NCBI RefSeq assembly: GCF_000949475.1
Contig: NZ_JRHC01000005.1
Coordinates: 124,001-188,000, forward strand
DNA length: 64,000 bases
Direction: 5' to 3'
Source of the DNA: Draconibacterium sediminis
GTDB lineage: Bacteria > Bacteroidota > Bacteroidia > Bacteroidales > Prolixibacteraceae
Shown here: positions 1 to 8,498 of the stretch, piece by piece
How the letters are laid out: the number at the start of each line of letters is the position of its first letter
Numbering within the stretch: position 1 is the stretch's first letter
The notes under the pieces: model-generated
Told to the model about the DNA's origin: nothing
Database searches by the model: none
Seen by the model: the letters and a program-made list of their open reading frames with translations, nothing else
Position numbers and translations under genes: made by a program

Positions 1-467
1 TAGGATTTCATCAGTACAATGGCGCGGTTATTTCCCCATCCGTATTTTTCTTCGGGGCGTTGCCATTGGGTGTCGCGATGGCCTGCGCGCTGTCCGAAAA
101 TATGCAGGTCGGTCATGGCCAGGTAAAAGGCGCCATCTGGGCCACGGGTAATGTGTGGGTCGCGAACGCCTTTTTGTTCGGCCAGTTTTGTACCATCAAA
201 AATCGGCTCGCCATTGTTCAGGTCGGTAAAAGTATAGCCATCGCTGCTAACAGCCATGTAGGCGCTTTGTGTCTGGTCTTTAAAATAAACCAACAAATAG
301 GCCGCCAGGTCTTTTGTGTTAAAATTTTGGGCTGAAGCCGGTTTTTGTAGTTCGTCTACAATTTCAATTCCTTTGGCTTTGTTGGTTGGCACGTCGGGTG
401 TTTGTGCCTGCACGGCAGCCCCTGCAATAAAAGCTAATAGCAATAGTGAGGTAATAAGTTTTTTCAT
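1..467 (-). CDS. GH43-family glycoside hydrolase, N-terminal part (cut by window edge)
   Basis: The reverse strand reads from an ATG at 467 out through the left edge, giving about 155 residues. It begins with a Sec signal peptide (MKKLITSLLLL, predicted cleavage after AVQAQ near residue 22), so the enzyme is probably periplasmic or exported. The segment after it contains YLLVYFKDQTQSAYMAVSSD, then GVRDPHITRGPDGAFYLAMT, and ends in a GWGNNRAIVLM block. This is the five-bladed beta-propeller pattern of GH43-type arabinosidases and xylosidases, which trim plant or algal polysaccharide side chains. The catalytic acid would lie beyond the edge, so substrate and full length cannot be given. Family confidence is good; the exact activity is unknown. 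Confidence 0.75.
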   Translation of the reverse strand, partial: MKKLITSLLLLAFIAGAAVQAQTPDVPTNKAKGIEIVDELQKPASAQNFNTKDLAAYLLVYFKDQTQSAYMAVSSDGYTFTDLNNGEPIFDGTKLAEQKGVRDPHITRGPDGAFYLAMTDLHIFGQRAGHRDTQWQRPEEKYGWGNNRAIVLMKS

Positions 468-821
468 AAAAAGTGATTTTAAATCCGGGTTATTATTCGG
501 TACGTTTTTTTATCGAGTGACTAATATACTATTTATCTTTTTGTGTTTAAGCAGAAGTAATTCAGGTTGAAACAGAGGGGATAGCTTTATTATATCTAAT
601 CATTTTTTTTCAATGTTATCAATTATTGACTACCTCAATTATTATAAGTTTAATTCCTTCAAAATAGTAATAAAGGTTGGAGTTGTTAATCGCCATGAAA
701 TCATAGGATATTAATACGAATCATGATTAACCAGAAGATTATTAGTGTTTGTTTTTCTTCCGATAATTGCACTATTTCTTTGTTTAACTTCTGCTTTATA
801 ACGGACGTTTTTCATATCGAA
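468..821. other. intergenic, AT-rich, no gene seen
   Basis: This stretch separates the divergent GH43 and BlaI-type genes. It holds no convincing ORF, RNA or repeat. It presumably carries the GH43 promoter, but no clear TAnnTTTG box was found on the minus strand. Confidence 0.5.
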
Positions 822-878
822 ACTAAAGAAAATAGTTGAAAAACTATAAATAATAGTAGAGGGACTAAAAAATATAGT
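822..878 (+). promoter_or_regulatory. three phased palindromic operators (ACTA-N7-TAGT), candidate BlaI-type repressor sites
   Basis: Three 15-bp sites of the form ACTA-N7-TAGT lie at 822-836 (ACTAAAGAAAATAGT), 843-857 (ACTATAAATAATAGT) and 864-878 (ACTAAAAAATATAGT). Their starts are exactly 21 bp apart, two helical turns, so all face the same side of the DNA. The last site abuts the -7 box at 879. BlaI/MecI/CopY repressors bind short AT-rich palindromes as dimers and usually repress their own operon, so these are the obvious binding sites for the product of the next gene. The geometry is seen in the sequence; the regulator assignment is inference. Confidence 0.65.
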
Positions 879-886
879 TATATTTG
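879..886 (+). promoter_or_regulatory. Bacteroidota-type -7 promoter box TATATTTG
   Basis: TATATTTG matches the Bacteroidota primary-sigma -7 consensus TAnnTTTG and sits 54 bp before the repressor ATG, directly after the third operator. No good -33 TTG was found at the usual spacing. That region is occupied by operator sequence, which would suit repression by occlusion. Confidence 0.55.
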
Positions 887-940
887 TTTTGTATTCTCCC
901 TCTGAGATTACAAATCGCTTTAAATTTAAAAGTTTGAACC

Positions 941-1306
941 ATGAAAAAACTTACGCCGAAAGAAGAAGAGATCCTTAGTTTGTTTTGGGAGAAAGGCCCC
1001 ATGTTTGTGAAAGAGCTGAAGGAATTATATTCCGATCAGAAACTGCACTACAACACCCTTTCAACCATGGTTAGGGCAATGGAGGAGAAAGGATTTATTG
1101 CGCATGAGAAATTTGGAAATACCTATCGCTATTTTGCTGCAGTATCAAAGGAAGATTACAGCAAACAGTCGTTAGGAAACGTGGTGAAAAAGTATTTTAA
1201 TAATTCGTACAAGAGTGTTGTATCTGCCCTGGTTGAAGAAGAAAACCTTTCTGTTGAGGATTTGCGGAAGTTGATTTCGGAGATTGAAAACAGCAAAAAC
1301 GAATAA
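941..1306 (+). CDS. BlaI/MecI/CopY-family transcriptional repressor
   Basis: A 121-residue winged-helix protein. The start MKKLTPKEEEILSLFWEKGP and the segment YNTLSTMVRAMEEKGFIAHE are the signature helix-turn-helix of the BlaI/MecI (penicillinase repressor) family. The C-terminal half (KKYFNNSYKSVVSALVEEE) matches the dimerisation helices. In characterised systems the partner membrane peptidase triggers cleavage of the repressor. Here the partner is the next gene, two bases downstream, so the pair forms an operon. Three phased palindromes and a -7 box lie just upstream, suggesting autorepression. No beta-lactamase gene is nearby, so the inducing signal need not be an antibiotic; related pairs in Bacteroidota are common and mostly uncharacterised. 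Confidence 0.88.
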   Translation: MKKLTPKEEEILSLFWEKGPMFVKELKELYSDQKLHYNTLSTMVRAMEEKGFIAHEKFGNTYRYFAAVSKEDYSKQSLGNVVKKYFNNSYKSVVSALVEEENLSVEDLRKLISEIENSKNE

Positions 1307-1308
1307 AG

Positions 1309-3969
1309 ATGACACCCTTTTTTGCCTACCTTATAAAATCGTCAGTTAGTCTGGCTCTGCTTTATTGTTTATTCCGATTAACCGTCAGAAACGATAATAA
1401 TCATCGTTTAACCCGCTTTCTTTTGCTTTCTATTATGGTGCTGTCGGCAAGCATTCCATTCCTGACTGTCCAGCTCTTTTATAAGGAAATTGAAATGGCT
1501 TCAGCCGGTATTGCCAGGGAAATTGTTTCAGCTCCATTTGTAACACAATCACTGGATTCTTCAGTTAGTATACAAACTCCGGTTCATGAAAATATTCCTC
1601 CAATTAACTATTGGGCGATATTTTATACGGCAATCATTTCACTGCTTTTATTTCGACTTATATTTGGAATTTATCGCGTTTCCACAATCATAAAAAGTGC
1701 CGAAAAGCACCGTTTCCGCGAAATAATTCTGGCAGTTGTGAAGGACTTTGTACAACCCTTTACATTTCTGAATAAAGTTGTCCTTTCGGAGAAGGATTTT
1801 CACGAGAACAAGGCTATTGTTGTGGCACACGAATATGCGCACATCAGGCATAAACATGCCGTAGATTTGCTGTTTTGCGAGCTGTTTACGGTATTGCATT
1901 TTTTTAATCCGTTTATGTGGCTTTTACGCCGCGATTTAAAATTAGTACACGAATACCAGGCCGATGAGGCCGTATTGAATACAGGCATCGATGCACAAAA
2001 ATACCAGTTGCTGGTATTGGAGAAGGCCGTTGGCGAAAGACGTTTTGCCATGGCAAACCATTTTACTCAAAAACCCATTGTAAAAAGATTAAAAATGATG
2101 ACAAAAACAAAACGTCAGAAATGGGGCATGGTGAAGGTGATTCTCTTTGTGCCCTTAATAATAGTGCTTCTACAAGCATTTGCACGACCCGATTTGATTA
2201 CAAAATCAGCAGATTTTATTCCGGTACGCTACACGGAAAATAAGGCGGAGCAATGGCTCGAAAAATGGAACATCGATAAAATTGGCGATGGAATTTACCA
2301 ACCCGATTTTAAAGACAAAAACGCACCTCGACAAGCCAATAATGTTTTGGTGATATTAATGAATGCCAAAGATGAGTATCTGATAGAAAATCAATATCCC
2401 GGAGATAAAAATATTAAGCAGATTGTAGAAGATTATCTGCGCGGGAAAAATCCGGATGGGAACAAAGGTCCTGATTTTATTGAAAGCGAAATTCCGGGTA
2501 TAGGAACAGTAAAAGTTTCAGAAGGCTGGATCTCGTATCGTAACGATATTGAATCGTCGAGAGAAGCGATAAACTTTACCTTGCGGCAAATAGGAGAGGC
2601 TTACCTCCAAGCCCGGGAAGCAAAAGCGTTTATTTTGTTTGGAAAGAAATATCTCGATCTGGATGAAGAGAATCAGAAAACAGTAAACGAGATTATTCCA
2701 ATCCGATTTTCGTACGAAACACCAAAAAATCCCCGCTCAAGTACCTGGTTGCCCTTTGACGGTAAACCTTCGCCCGAACCAAAACCAATGGAATTGTTGG
2801 TGCGCTACGATGGTACGATTGTTTTCGGCAGTAAAACCTACGAAAATCTGGACGAATTTGAACACGATTTGAAGGTATGGAAGCAGGAGTTGGAGGCGAT
2901 TAGTAAAGAAGAAAGAACGAATCATTATTATCGAGTAAACGCAACTTTCGAGCATGGTTCAGAAACGCAGCAAATTTGTTCAAAAGAGATAAGTAAGATT
3001 AATTACATGCTTTGGAAACAAAGTATGCATGTAGAGCAAATTCATCATGTATTCCCTGAGGAGTTGAACAAACCCGGTTTGGAAATGGATAAACTTAAAG
3101 CAAGGGTGGATCAGAACTCGGAGTTGTTCATTCCTGAAGGTTTTTCTCCAGACGGCGATGGCATTCACGATTTCTTTGAAATAAAAGGCATATATCCTCA
3201 ATATCAGGATGCGAAGCTGGTGATATTTAATAACGAGGGCCAAAAAGTGTTTGAAAAAAAGAATTATGGGAACACGGATATCTGGGGGAAAGGAAAAGAA
3301 TGGTGGGACGGTTCTTCTGAAAACGATAAATTGTCGGCAGGGAAATACAATTATAAGCTTGAGCTGGGAAATGGAGAAGTAAAAAATGGAACTTTACTGT
3401 TAGCAAAAATGCCACCACCACACGTCTTGGGAATAGTCCCCGATAATCCTCAATACCCCATCCCATCCATTCGCTTTCACGAAAAATGGCTAAGTGTTAA
3501 CAGGGAAAGTTGTGAACTTGCGGATTTGAAAAATGTTTTGGAAAACCTGTTGCCAAACGACGGTACACAGCGAAGAGTGGAACTGGTTGTTTATTCAACC
3601 GTTTCTAACGAAAGAACTGAGCAGATATATGCTGAGTTGCAGAATGTGGATGATCTCGAAATAATTCGAAAAGATGTGACTCCGCCACCACCTCCACCTC
3701 TCAAGCCAATAACACTGAAAAAGGATGGTACAATAAATTTGGGAGGAAAAGAATACTCATTTGAAGAATTTGAACAGAGGATAATTGCAATGGAGGTGCA
3801 ACACAGAAGGATTTCAAATAAAAATGATGTTGAAGGTTATAAGATGCGAGCCAAAGTAAATATTGAAGAAGGAACTGTCGATTCGCATATTATTCGTCTT
3901 AAAGAAATTATGAAAAAGGGAAGATTTGATGATATTGCTTACAGCATTTTGCCTTCACCACCAAAGTAA
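1309..3969 (+). CDS. BlaR1-like M56 membrane metallopeptidase with ExbD-like and gliding-motility-like C-terminal modules
   Basis: An 886-residue protein. Membrane helices lie near residues 5-25, 35-55 and 100-120, with another near 283-300. A zinc-peptidase site HEYAH starts at residue 174, and HEYQADEA from residue 214 supplies the likely third ligand E215, as in family M56. After the last helix the predicted periplasmic part is unusually long. Residues about 344-475 resemble the periplasmic domain of Bacteroidota ExbD (VLVILMNAKDEY, then FGKKYLDLDEENQKTVNEII and IPIRFSYETP). Two related modules (YDGTIVFGSKTYENLDEFE near 500 and KDGTINLGGKEYSFEEFEQ near 800) flank a gliding-motility C-terminal (CHU_C-like) domain at about 606-700 (IPEGFSPDGDGIHDFF). 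A polyproline stretch precedes the last module. Genetic linkage to the BlaI-type gene implies signal-dependent cleavage of that repressor. Domain limits are by eye. Confidence 0.85.
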   Translation: MTPFFAYLIKSSVSLALLYCLFRLTVRNDNNHRLTRFLLLSIMVLSASIPFLTVQLFYKEIEMASAGIAREIVSAPFVTQSLDSSVSIQTPVHENIPPINYWAIFYTAIISLLLFRLIFGIYRVSTIIKSAEKHRFREIILAVVKDFVQPFTFLNKVVLSEKDFHENKAIVVAHEYAHIRHKHAVDLLFCELFTVLHFFNPFMWLLRRDLKLVHEYQADEAVLNTGIDAQKYQLLVLEKAVGERRFAMANHFTQKPIVKRLKMMTKTKRQKWGMVKVILFVPLIIVLLQAFARPDLITKSADFIPVRYTENKAEQWLEKWNIDKIGDGIYQPDFKDKNAPRQANNVLVILMNAKDEYLIENQYPGDKNIKQIVEDYLRGKNPDGNKGPDFIESEIPGIGTVKVSEGWISYRNDIESSREAINFTLRQIGEAYLQAREAKAFILFGKKYLDLDEENQKTVNEIIPIRFSYETPKNPRSSTWLPFDGKPSPEPKPMELLVRYDGTIVFGSKTYENLDEFEHDLKVWKQELEAISKEERTNHYYRVNATFEHGSETQQICSKEISKINYMLWKQSMHVEQIHHVFPEELNKPGLEMDKLKARVDQNSELFIPEGFSPDGDGIHDFFEIKGIYPQYQDAKLVIFNNEGQKVFEKKNYGNTDIWGKGKEWWDGSSENDKLSAGKYNYKLELGNGEVKNGTLLLAKMPPPHVLGIVPDNPQYPIPSIRFHEKWLSVNRESCELADLKNVLENLLPNDGTQRRVELVVYSTVSNERTEQIYAELQNVDDLEIIRKDVTPPPPPPLKPITLKKDGTINLGGKEYSFEEFEQRIIAMEVQHRRISNKNDVEGYKMRAKVNIEEGTVDSHIIRLKEIMKKGRFDDIAYSILPSPPK

Positions 3970-4200
3970 TAGATGTTAAGTAGGTTGCACATAAACTTCG
4001 AGATTATAATAGGTTTAAAAAGCCCTCATAACCGGGATTTTTGTTTTCATAAAACCATCGTTTGTACGAGTCGTGGTTCCGCAAAACTAACTATCACGGA
4101 ACATTTCTGAGAGCTGTTGATACTACAAGAATTCAATAAAAAAGCCTCTTTTGGTTAACAGATTTAGATAACAAGCTACAACCTTATGTGAGAGGATTCT
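3970..4200. other. intergenic, no gene recognised
   Basis: The stretch between the M56 gene and the terminator at 4201 contains no credible ORF. Several short stop-broken frames were read and none matched a known family. Confidence 0.4.
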
Positions 4201-4240
4201 AAAAAATGCCACCTGTTTTATAAGCAGGTGGCATTTTTTA
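4201..4240 (+). terminator. strong intrinsic terminator, near-symmetric
   Basis: The arms AATGCCACCTG and CAGGTGGCATT pair perfectly around a 9-nt loop, with A and T runs outside, so it can work on both strands. It lies 230 bp past the M56 stop. It may end that operon or an unannotated short transcript in between. Confidence 0.85.
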
Positions 4241-4513
4241 GAGAATTATCTTGAGTGTTTAATTACATCAAGTAAGTTGAAGTATGGTCTGGTACAAATT
4301 ACCCTTTCGGAACAGTATGATATATCGATTGTGTACTTTTTAGTATTGCGGAGAATTAAAAACAAAACGATGATATGGCTTGTTTTTAACTACCAAACGA
4401 AGTTATATCAGCACTTTGGAAGTTTGGCAACTAATAAGGGCTGCGTCACGTAGTAGAGGGGGTATGTTATTACAATCTGAAAGCAAAATTTATTACAATT
4501 AATAACCAGAAAA
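4241..4513. other. intergenic upstream region of the tandem NTF2-like gene
   Basis: AT-rich with no ORF. It presumably carries the promoter of the gene at 4514, but no clean TAnnTTTG box is evident. Confidence 0.4.
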
Positions 4514-5341
4514 ATGAAAAAGCTAATAATTGGTCTCACCATGATTTTGATGAGTGTAAACTTATCCTTTGCTCAGGAATCAACAACAGAGCAGGAAATT
4601 AAAGAACTCTCAAAAGCGAAGTGGCAATGGATGGCAGATAAAAATGTGGATAAATTGGAAACACTTTTCCACAACAAATCAAAATTTGTACACATGAGCG
4701 GCACATGGAACAAAGACTGGGAACTCGAAATTATAGAAACCGGTAGTATTTGGTACAAGCAGGCAGATGTTCATGATGTTGTGGTAGAAGTTTTTGATAA
4801 CACGGCAGTTCTTTGGAACCGAATAACTTTAATGGCACATGTTAGAGGAGAAGATGTGTCAAATGAATTTACGGTTACTGAAATCTATAAAAAAGAAGGG
4901 AATAGCTGGAAATTATTGGACCTGACATTTAGCAGCGTTCGGGATACCCATCAGATTGCACCAAATGCGAATCCGGAACAAATAATTAAAGAACTTTCAA
5001 AAGCGAAATGGCAATGGATGGCAGATAAAAATACAGACAAACTGGAAAACTTATTTCATGAAAATTCAGTGTTCGTTCACATGGGGGGAAGTTGGGGAAA
5101 AGACCGAGAGATTGAAATCATCAGAAGTGGCGGAATTCATTACAAAAAAGCAGATATTCATGAGGTCTCAGTAAATGTAATCGAAAATACTGCAATACTC
5201 TTAAACAGGATAAGCTTGTTAGCTGAAGTTGGAGGAAATGAAGTCACAAATCCTTTTATGGTGACTGAAGTTTACAAACAAGAAAATGGAGATTGGAAAT
5301 TAGCCTCACTATCGTTCACAAAATTATTAGAGAGCGAATAG
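4514..5341 (+). CDS. secreted protein with two tandem DUF4440/SnoaL-like (NTF2 fold) domains
   Basis: A 275-residue protein with a signal peptide (MKKLIIGLTMILMSVNLSFAQ). Two near-duplicate halves follow. Each begins IKELSKAKWQWMADKN, continues with a LEtLFH and FVHMsGtW block, and ends with a TEvYKxExxxWKLxxLxF strand. This is the DUF4440/SnoaL-like fold, usually a dimeric cone-shaped domain that may bind small ligands. Here an internal duplication places both halves in one chain, a covalent pseudo-dimer. No catalytic residues can be named and no function is known. It stands alone between a terminator and the aat remnant. Confidence 0.75.
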   Translation: MKKLIIGLTMILMSVNLSFAQESTTEQEIKELSKAKWQWMADKNVDKLETLFHNKSKFVHMSGTWNKDWELEIIETGSIWYKQADVHDVVVEVFDNTAVLWNRITLMAHVRGEDVSNEFTVTEIYKKEGNSWKLLDLTFSSVRDTHQIAPNANPEQIIKELSKAKWQWMADKNTDKLENLFHENSVFVHMGGSWGKDREIEIIRSGGIHYKKADIHEVSVNVIENTAILLNRISLLAEVGGNEVTNPFMVTEVYKQENGDWKLASLSFTKLLESE

Positions 5342-5461
5342 ACTGAAAAGAAGGCAGGAACCCCATGGCTCCTAATATTTATTAAAGCATAAGCGTCCTG
5401 CTTTGGCCGGGTGTGTTGGCATCCGCAAAATATGTGTGCGATTTTTTGAGATACCGTGGTT

Positions 5462-5634
5462 TTATAATCCGCGGTTAATTTTATCCGTCCATTTCCCCTG
5501 TAAAGTATCCATCTGCGATGCTTTTTCAAGCATCTTCAGAAAGTCTTTTCGCGGAATAGGTTTGGGCAAGTGTTTTTTCAACATCCTTTTTTTATGCAGA
5601 GAACTCAAGTCGCTAAATTGTGATTTTTGGATAA
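5462..5634 (-). pseudogene. decayed second copy of the 3' end of aat
   Basis: Read on the minus strand, this stretch encodes PIPRKDFLKMLEKASQMDTL followed by QGKWTDKINRGL and a stop at 5464-5462. The intact aat at 6387-7055 ends PIPRKDFLEMLEKALQRDTL then QGKWTTKTEC. Weaker similarity continues upstream (FIQKSQFSDLSSL against FIDAQQPTDHLASL), with about eight extra codons before PIPRKDF. There is no start codon, and the body of the gene is missing. The two copies bracket the gene at 5689-6342, so a duplication or recombination event across this locus is likely. Confidence 0.75.
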
Positions 5635-5688
5635 ACTATTAATTATTTAAAAATTATTAAATTTATGATAAGTTTAAACGCGGTATAA

Positions 5689-6342
5689 ATGAGATATAGA
5701 CGATTTTTTCACACAGAACTAAGAGTAAAACACTTCTATTTGTTTTGTGTCTTATGTTTTTCCCTTCAACCAAATGCATTCGCCCAAAACGAATTTGAAG
5801 GAAAAGTGGTTTACAGGTATTCTTACCCTAATGGTTACAAAGATGAAGCCCAAGGCTTTGTGTTTACACAAGATTCTTTAATAGATTTTGCCGTAAAAGC
5901 AGATACTTTGCTTGCAAAAAAAGTTGATATTTACGGTTCTATTTCGCAATATTACTTGAAGGAAGGAGAAGATTCCTATCTGTATAATCCTGTTGATTCG
6001 TTCTTGCTTAATTATGATAGACTGCCCAATGTATTTTACTATCAGTTTATTCGGAAGTTCAGGAGGAAAGAAGAAATATTAGGTTATACCTGCACAAAAT
6101 TAGAATATCAGTTGGGACCTACAACAACTGTATATTTTTGGGTTGCAGATGATATTCCCGTAAAAAACTACGGTTCGTTCTTCAATTTTATTAGTAACGA
6201 CGGGAAATTAGTGCTTAAAAGGCAACTTGTCCCTAGAAACGAAGGGTATTGTAATGTTTACGAAGCCATAAGTATCGATACTGTTATTTCAGAAAAGGAT
6301 TTCCAATTTCCTCCAATGCCAGAGAGTCTGGAGGATGATTAA
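5689..6342 (+). CDS. secreted GLPGLI/DUF4412-like protein of unknown function
   Basis: A 217-residue protein with an N-terminal hydrophobic segment ending QPNAFAQ, a likely signal peptide. The body begins EFEGKVVYRYSYP and has a central ILGYTCTKLEYQLG stretch followed by VYFWVADDIPVKNYGSFF. That order (an opening strand, a GYxCxK block, then a strand ending in IPV) is typical of Bacteroidota GLPGLI/DUF4412 secreted proteins, which have no known function. It lies between the intact aat and its duplicated 3' fragment, both on the opposite strand, as if brought in during that rearrangement. The family call is tentative. Confidence 0.6.
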   Translation: MRYRRFFHTELRVKHFYLFCVLCFSLQPNAFAQNEFEGKVVYRYSYPNGYKDEAQGFVFTQDSLIDFAVKADTLLAKKVDIYGSISQYYLKEGEDSYLYNPVDSFLLNYDRLPNVFYYQFIRKFRRKEEILGYTCTKLEYQLGPTTTVYFWVADDIPVKNYGSFFNFISNDGKLVLKRQLVPRNEGYCNVYEAISIDTVISEKDFQFPPMPESLEDD

Positions 6343-6386
6343 TAATAACAATTTTTACATTAACCTATCAATCAAAATTCGCGTTA

Positions 6387-7055
6387 TCAGCACTCTGTTT
6401 TTGTTGTCCATTTCCCCTGCAAAGTATCACGCTGCAATGCTTTCTCCAGCATCTCCAAAAAGTCTTTTCGCGGAATAGGTTGGGCTCCCAAACTGGCCAG
6501 GTGGTCGGTTGGTTGCTGGGCATCGATAAACGCAAAGTTGTTTTTCAGGGCAAACTGCACCAGGTGGTAAAAGGCAAATTTACTGGCGTCGGTTTTGGTA
6601 AAAAACATCGATTCGCCAAAAAAACAATTTCCCAGCGAAAGTCCGTACAATCCGCCAACCAGCTTCCCTTCAAGCCAGGTTTCGAACGAGTGGGCGTATC
6701 CCAGTTTATGCAGTTGTACATAACCGTCGATAATGTCGTTGGTAATCCAGGTTTCATCTTCGTGGCTACGTTTGGTTTTACTGCATGCAGTAATTACTTC
6801 GCGGAAAGCGGTGTCGATACGAAGTTCAAAAATCCCTTTGTTGATCACTTGCCGTAAACTTTTCTTTAGTTTAAAATCCTCCGGCAGTAACACCATTCGC
6901 GGGTTAGGCGACCACCACAAAATAGGTTCGCCCTCGCAAAACCACGGGAATACACCCTGGCAGTACGCCGACAGCAAAAACTCGGGAGTGAGCTCGCCGC
7001 CTTGTGCCAGCAATCCATCGTCGTCGGCCTGGTTCGGATCGGGAAATTGTATCAT
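6387..7055 (-). CDS. aat: leucyl/phenylalanyl-tRNA--protein transferase
   Basis: A 222-residue protein of the usual length. It transfers Leu or Phe from aminoacyl-tRNA to proteins with an N-terminal Arg or Lys, marking them for ClpAP/ClpS degradation in the N-end rule pathway. Diagnostic blocks are GLLAQGGELTPEFLLSAYCQ, GVFPWFCEGEPILWWSPNPR near residues 34-53, and VGGLYGLSLGNCFFGESMFF near 132-151. The start at 7055 matches the conserved N-terminus. A diverged copy of its last 35 or so codons lies 750 bp downstream. The intact gene shows no truncation. Confidence 0.95.
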   Translation of the reverse strand: MIQFPDPNQADDDGLLAQGGELTPEFLLSAYCQGVFPWFCEGEPILWWSPNPRMVLLPEDFKLKKSLRQVINKGIFELRIDTAFREVITACSKTKRSHEDETWITNDIIDGYVQLHKLGYAHSFETWLEGKLVGGLYGLSLGNCFFGESMFFTKTDASKFAFYHLVQFALKNNFAFIDAQQPTDHLASLGAQPIPRKDFLEMLEKALQRDTLQGKWTTKTEC

Positions 7056-7176
7056 GTTTGCAAATATAACACGCGATGAAACATTTTAATACGATTGGCG
7101 GAACGAGAACCAAAAATGAATTTATAACACAAAATAATTTTAATACTTTTGGGTTTTACCAAAAACAATTTGAACA

Positions 7177-8280
7177 ATGAGGTATTTAGCATTGATAATT
7201 GCTGTAATGTTGGTCATCCCAACCTTTGGACAGCGCAAAAAGAAAGAAGACGAAGGAATCGCTCCCGCCTATGTTGAGGGGATTGCTTACGCTTTGCCAC
7301 GTACAGGAATTAAAGTACACGTTGAAGCCATTCGCGAGAAATTTGAACCAGGACCATATGCTGCTTATGCACAACAGTTACTGGGTATAAAAGATGCCCG
7401 TAACAGAGCATCGGTAAAATGGATGGTGTCGGCTGTTAAAATCGAAACTTTTTCGGAGCCCGATCCACAGCAGGTTTACAAAGCGATGGGCGATATTGCT
7501 GCAACCATTAGTCTGGCGCCCAACGGTTGTCTGGCCGGAATAAATTCAGCCGGAACAGCAACAATGTCGTTGCAGGTTCAATCAAACAAAACATTTCAGA
7601 AACCGGATCTCGACGATGGTTTTTCCTTTGATTATTTCTCGGATACACCATTTTTAATCCCCGGTGACTCTACCAATAACTTCAGGCCAACAGCTGTAGG
7701 CATGGAGCAAAAAGCGGCCGAAGCGGCCCAGCGCGTGCTCGATTGCCGGATGAACCAATACGATCTGGCAGCTCTTCGTATCGATGGCGAGTACCCGGAT
7801 GGGAAAGCCTACGAGGTGAGTCTGGCAGAGCTAAAACGTACCGAGCAGAATTACATTAAACTGTTTGTGGGCCGAACCACGTATAAAACTGAAACCTTTA
7901 GTTTTGATTATATGCCGGAAGCCAATGAAAAGAATGCGGTGATTTTCCGTATTTCGGATGAAAATGGTGTTGTTCCGGCCAGCGATCTCTCAGGGAAACC
8001 AGTAATGGTTGAGTTTGAACAGGTAGCCGGTTTACTGGCAAAATACCAGGCAGAGGCTGCTTCGGATAACCCCGATGCCGGTTACGATGGTGTTTACTAC
8101 CGAATGCCGGGAGTGGCGAATATAAAAGTTATTTACGAGCTGAACAGCCTGGCTTCGGCGCGTGCTACCATTGCACAGTTTGGAAGTATTGCTCCGGTTC
8201 CTGAAGAATTACTGGGCGGGGATTACTCCATCGAATTTCACCCTGAAACAGGAGCTATTAAATCCGTTCAATTGAAATAG
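7177..8280 (+). CDS. DUF4831 family protein
   Basis: A 367-residue protein with a short signal peptide (MRYLALIIAVMLVIPTFGQ) and a charged RKKKEDEG linker. The opening of the mature part, YVEGIAYALPRTGIKVHVEA, and the following YAQQLLGIKDARNR are typical of DUF4831 proteins, found in Bacteroidota and of unknown role. It is probably periplasmic or outer-membrane associated. The gene stands alone, divergent from aat and followed by an intrinsic terminator 24 bp after the stop. Confidence 0.75.
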   Translation: MRYLALIIAVMLVIPTFGQRKKKEDEGIAPAYVEGIAYALPRTGIKVHVEAIREKFEPGPYAAYAQQLLGIKDARNRASVKWMVSAVKIETFSEPDPQQVYKAMGDIAATISLAPNGCLAGINSAGTATMSLQVQSNKTFQKPDLDDGFSFDYFSDTPFLIPGDSTNNFRPTAVGMEQKAAEAAQRVLDCRMNQYDLAALRIDGEYPDGKAYEVSLAELKRTEQNYIKLFVGRTTYKTETFSFDYMPEANEKNAVIFRISDENGVVPASDLSGKPVMVEFEQVAGLLAKYQAEAASDNPDAGYDGVYYRMPGVANIKVIYELNSLASARATIAQFGSIAPVPEELLGGDYSIEFHPETGAIKSVQLK

Positions 8281-8303
8281 AATCGCAAAAAATATATGAT
8301 TAG

Positions 8304-8330
8304 AAAGCCTGGTTTAGCCGGGCTTTTTTT
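8304..8330 (+). terminator. intrinsic terminator of the DUF4831 gene
   Basis: The stem AAGCCTGG/CCGGGCTT with a short loop is followed by seven T residues, 24 bp past the stop codon. Confidence 0.85.
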
Positions 8331-8450
8331 GTGGATCACATTGAATTTGGGGTGGAGGATTATTCTATCGACGCTTGAGAATTGCGGCACAAACGATCAT
8401 TCCGTTTCAAAAAGCTTTATGGTTGCGCCTTTGGTGTTCCCTGCTTTTAA

Positions 8451-8498
8451 CCCGGGGCGAAACTCTTCCGAATGCTATTCGGAATTGTATGCCCCGGG
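8451..8498. repeat. nested palindromic element, outer arms CCCGGGGC/GCCCCGGG
   Basis: The outer arms at 8451-8458 and 8491-8498 are perfect complements. An inner hairpin, TTCCGAAT-GCT-ATTCGGAA, sits at 8466-8484. The structure is GC-rich in an AT-rich spacer and lacks a T tract, so it is not a simple terminator. It resembles an extragenic palindromic (REP-like) repeat. Copy number in the genome cannot be judged here. Confidence 0.6.

Noticed and set aside
60-570. Plus-strand frames at the left edge
   Set aside because: They are antisense to the GH43 gene, whose minus-strand translation has a signal peptide and family motifs.
1309-3969. Beta-lactam resistance sensor
   Set aside because: There is no penicillin-binding sensor domain or beta-lactamase gene, so BlaR1 function in the strict sense is unsupported.
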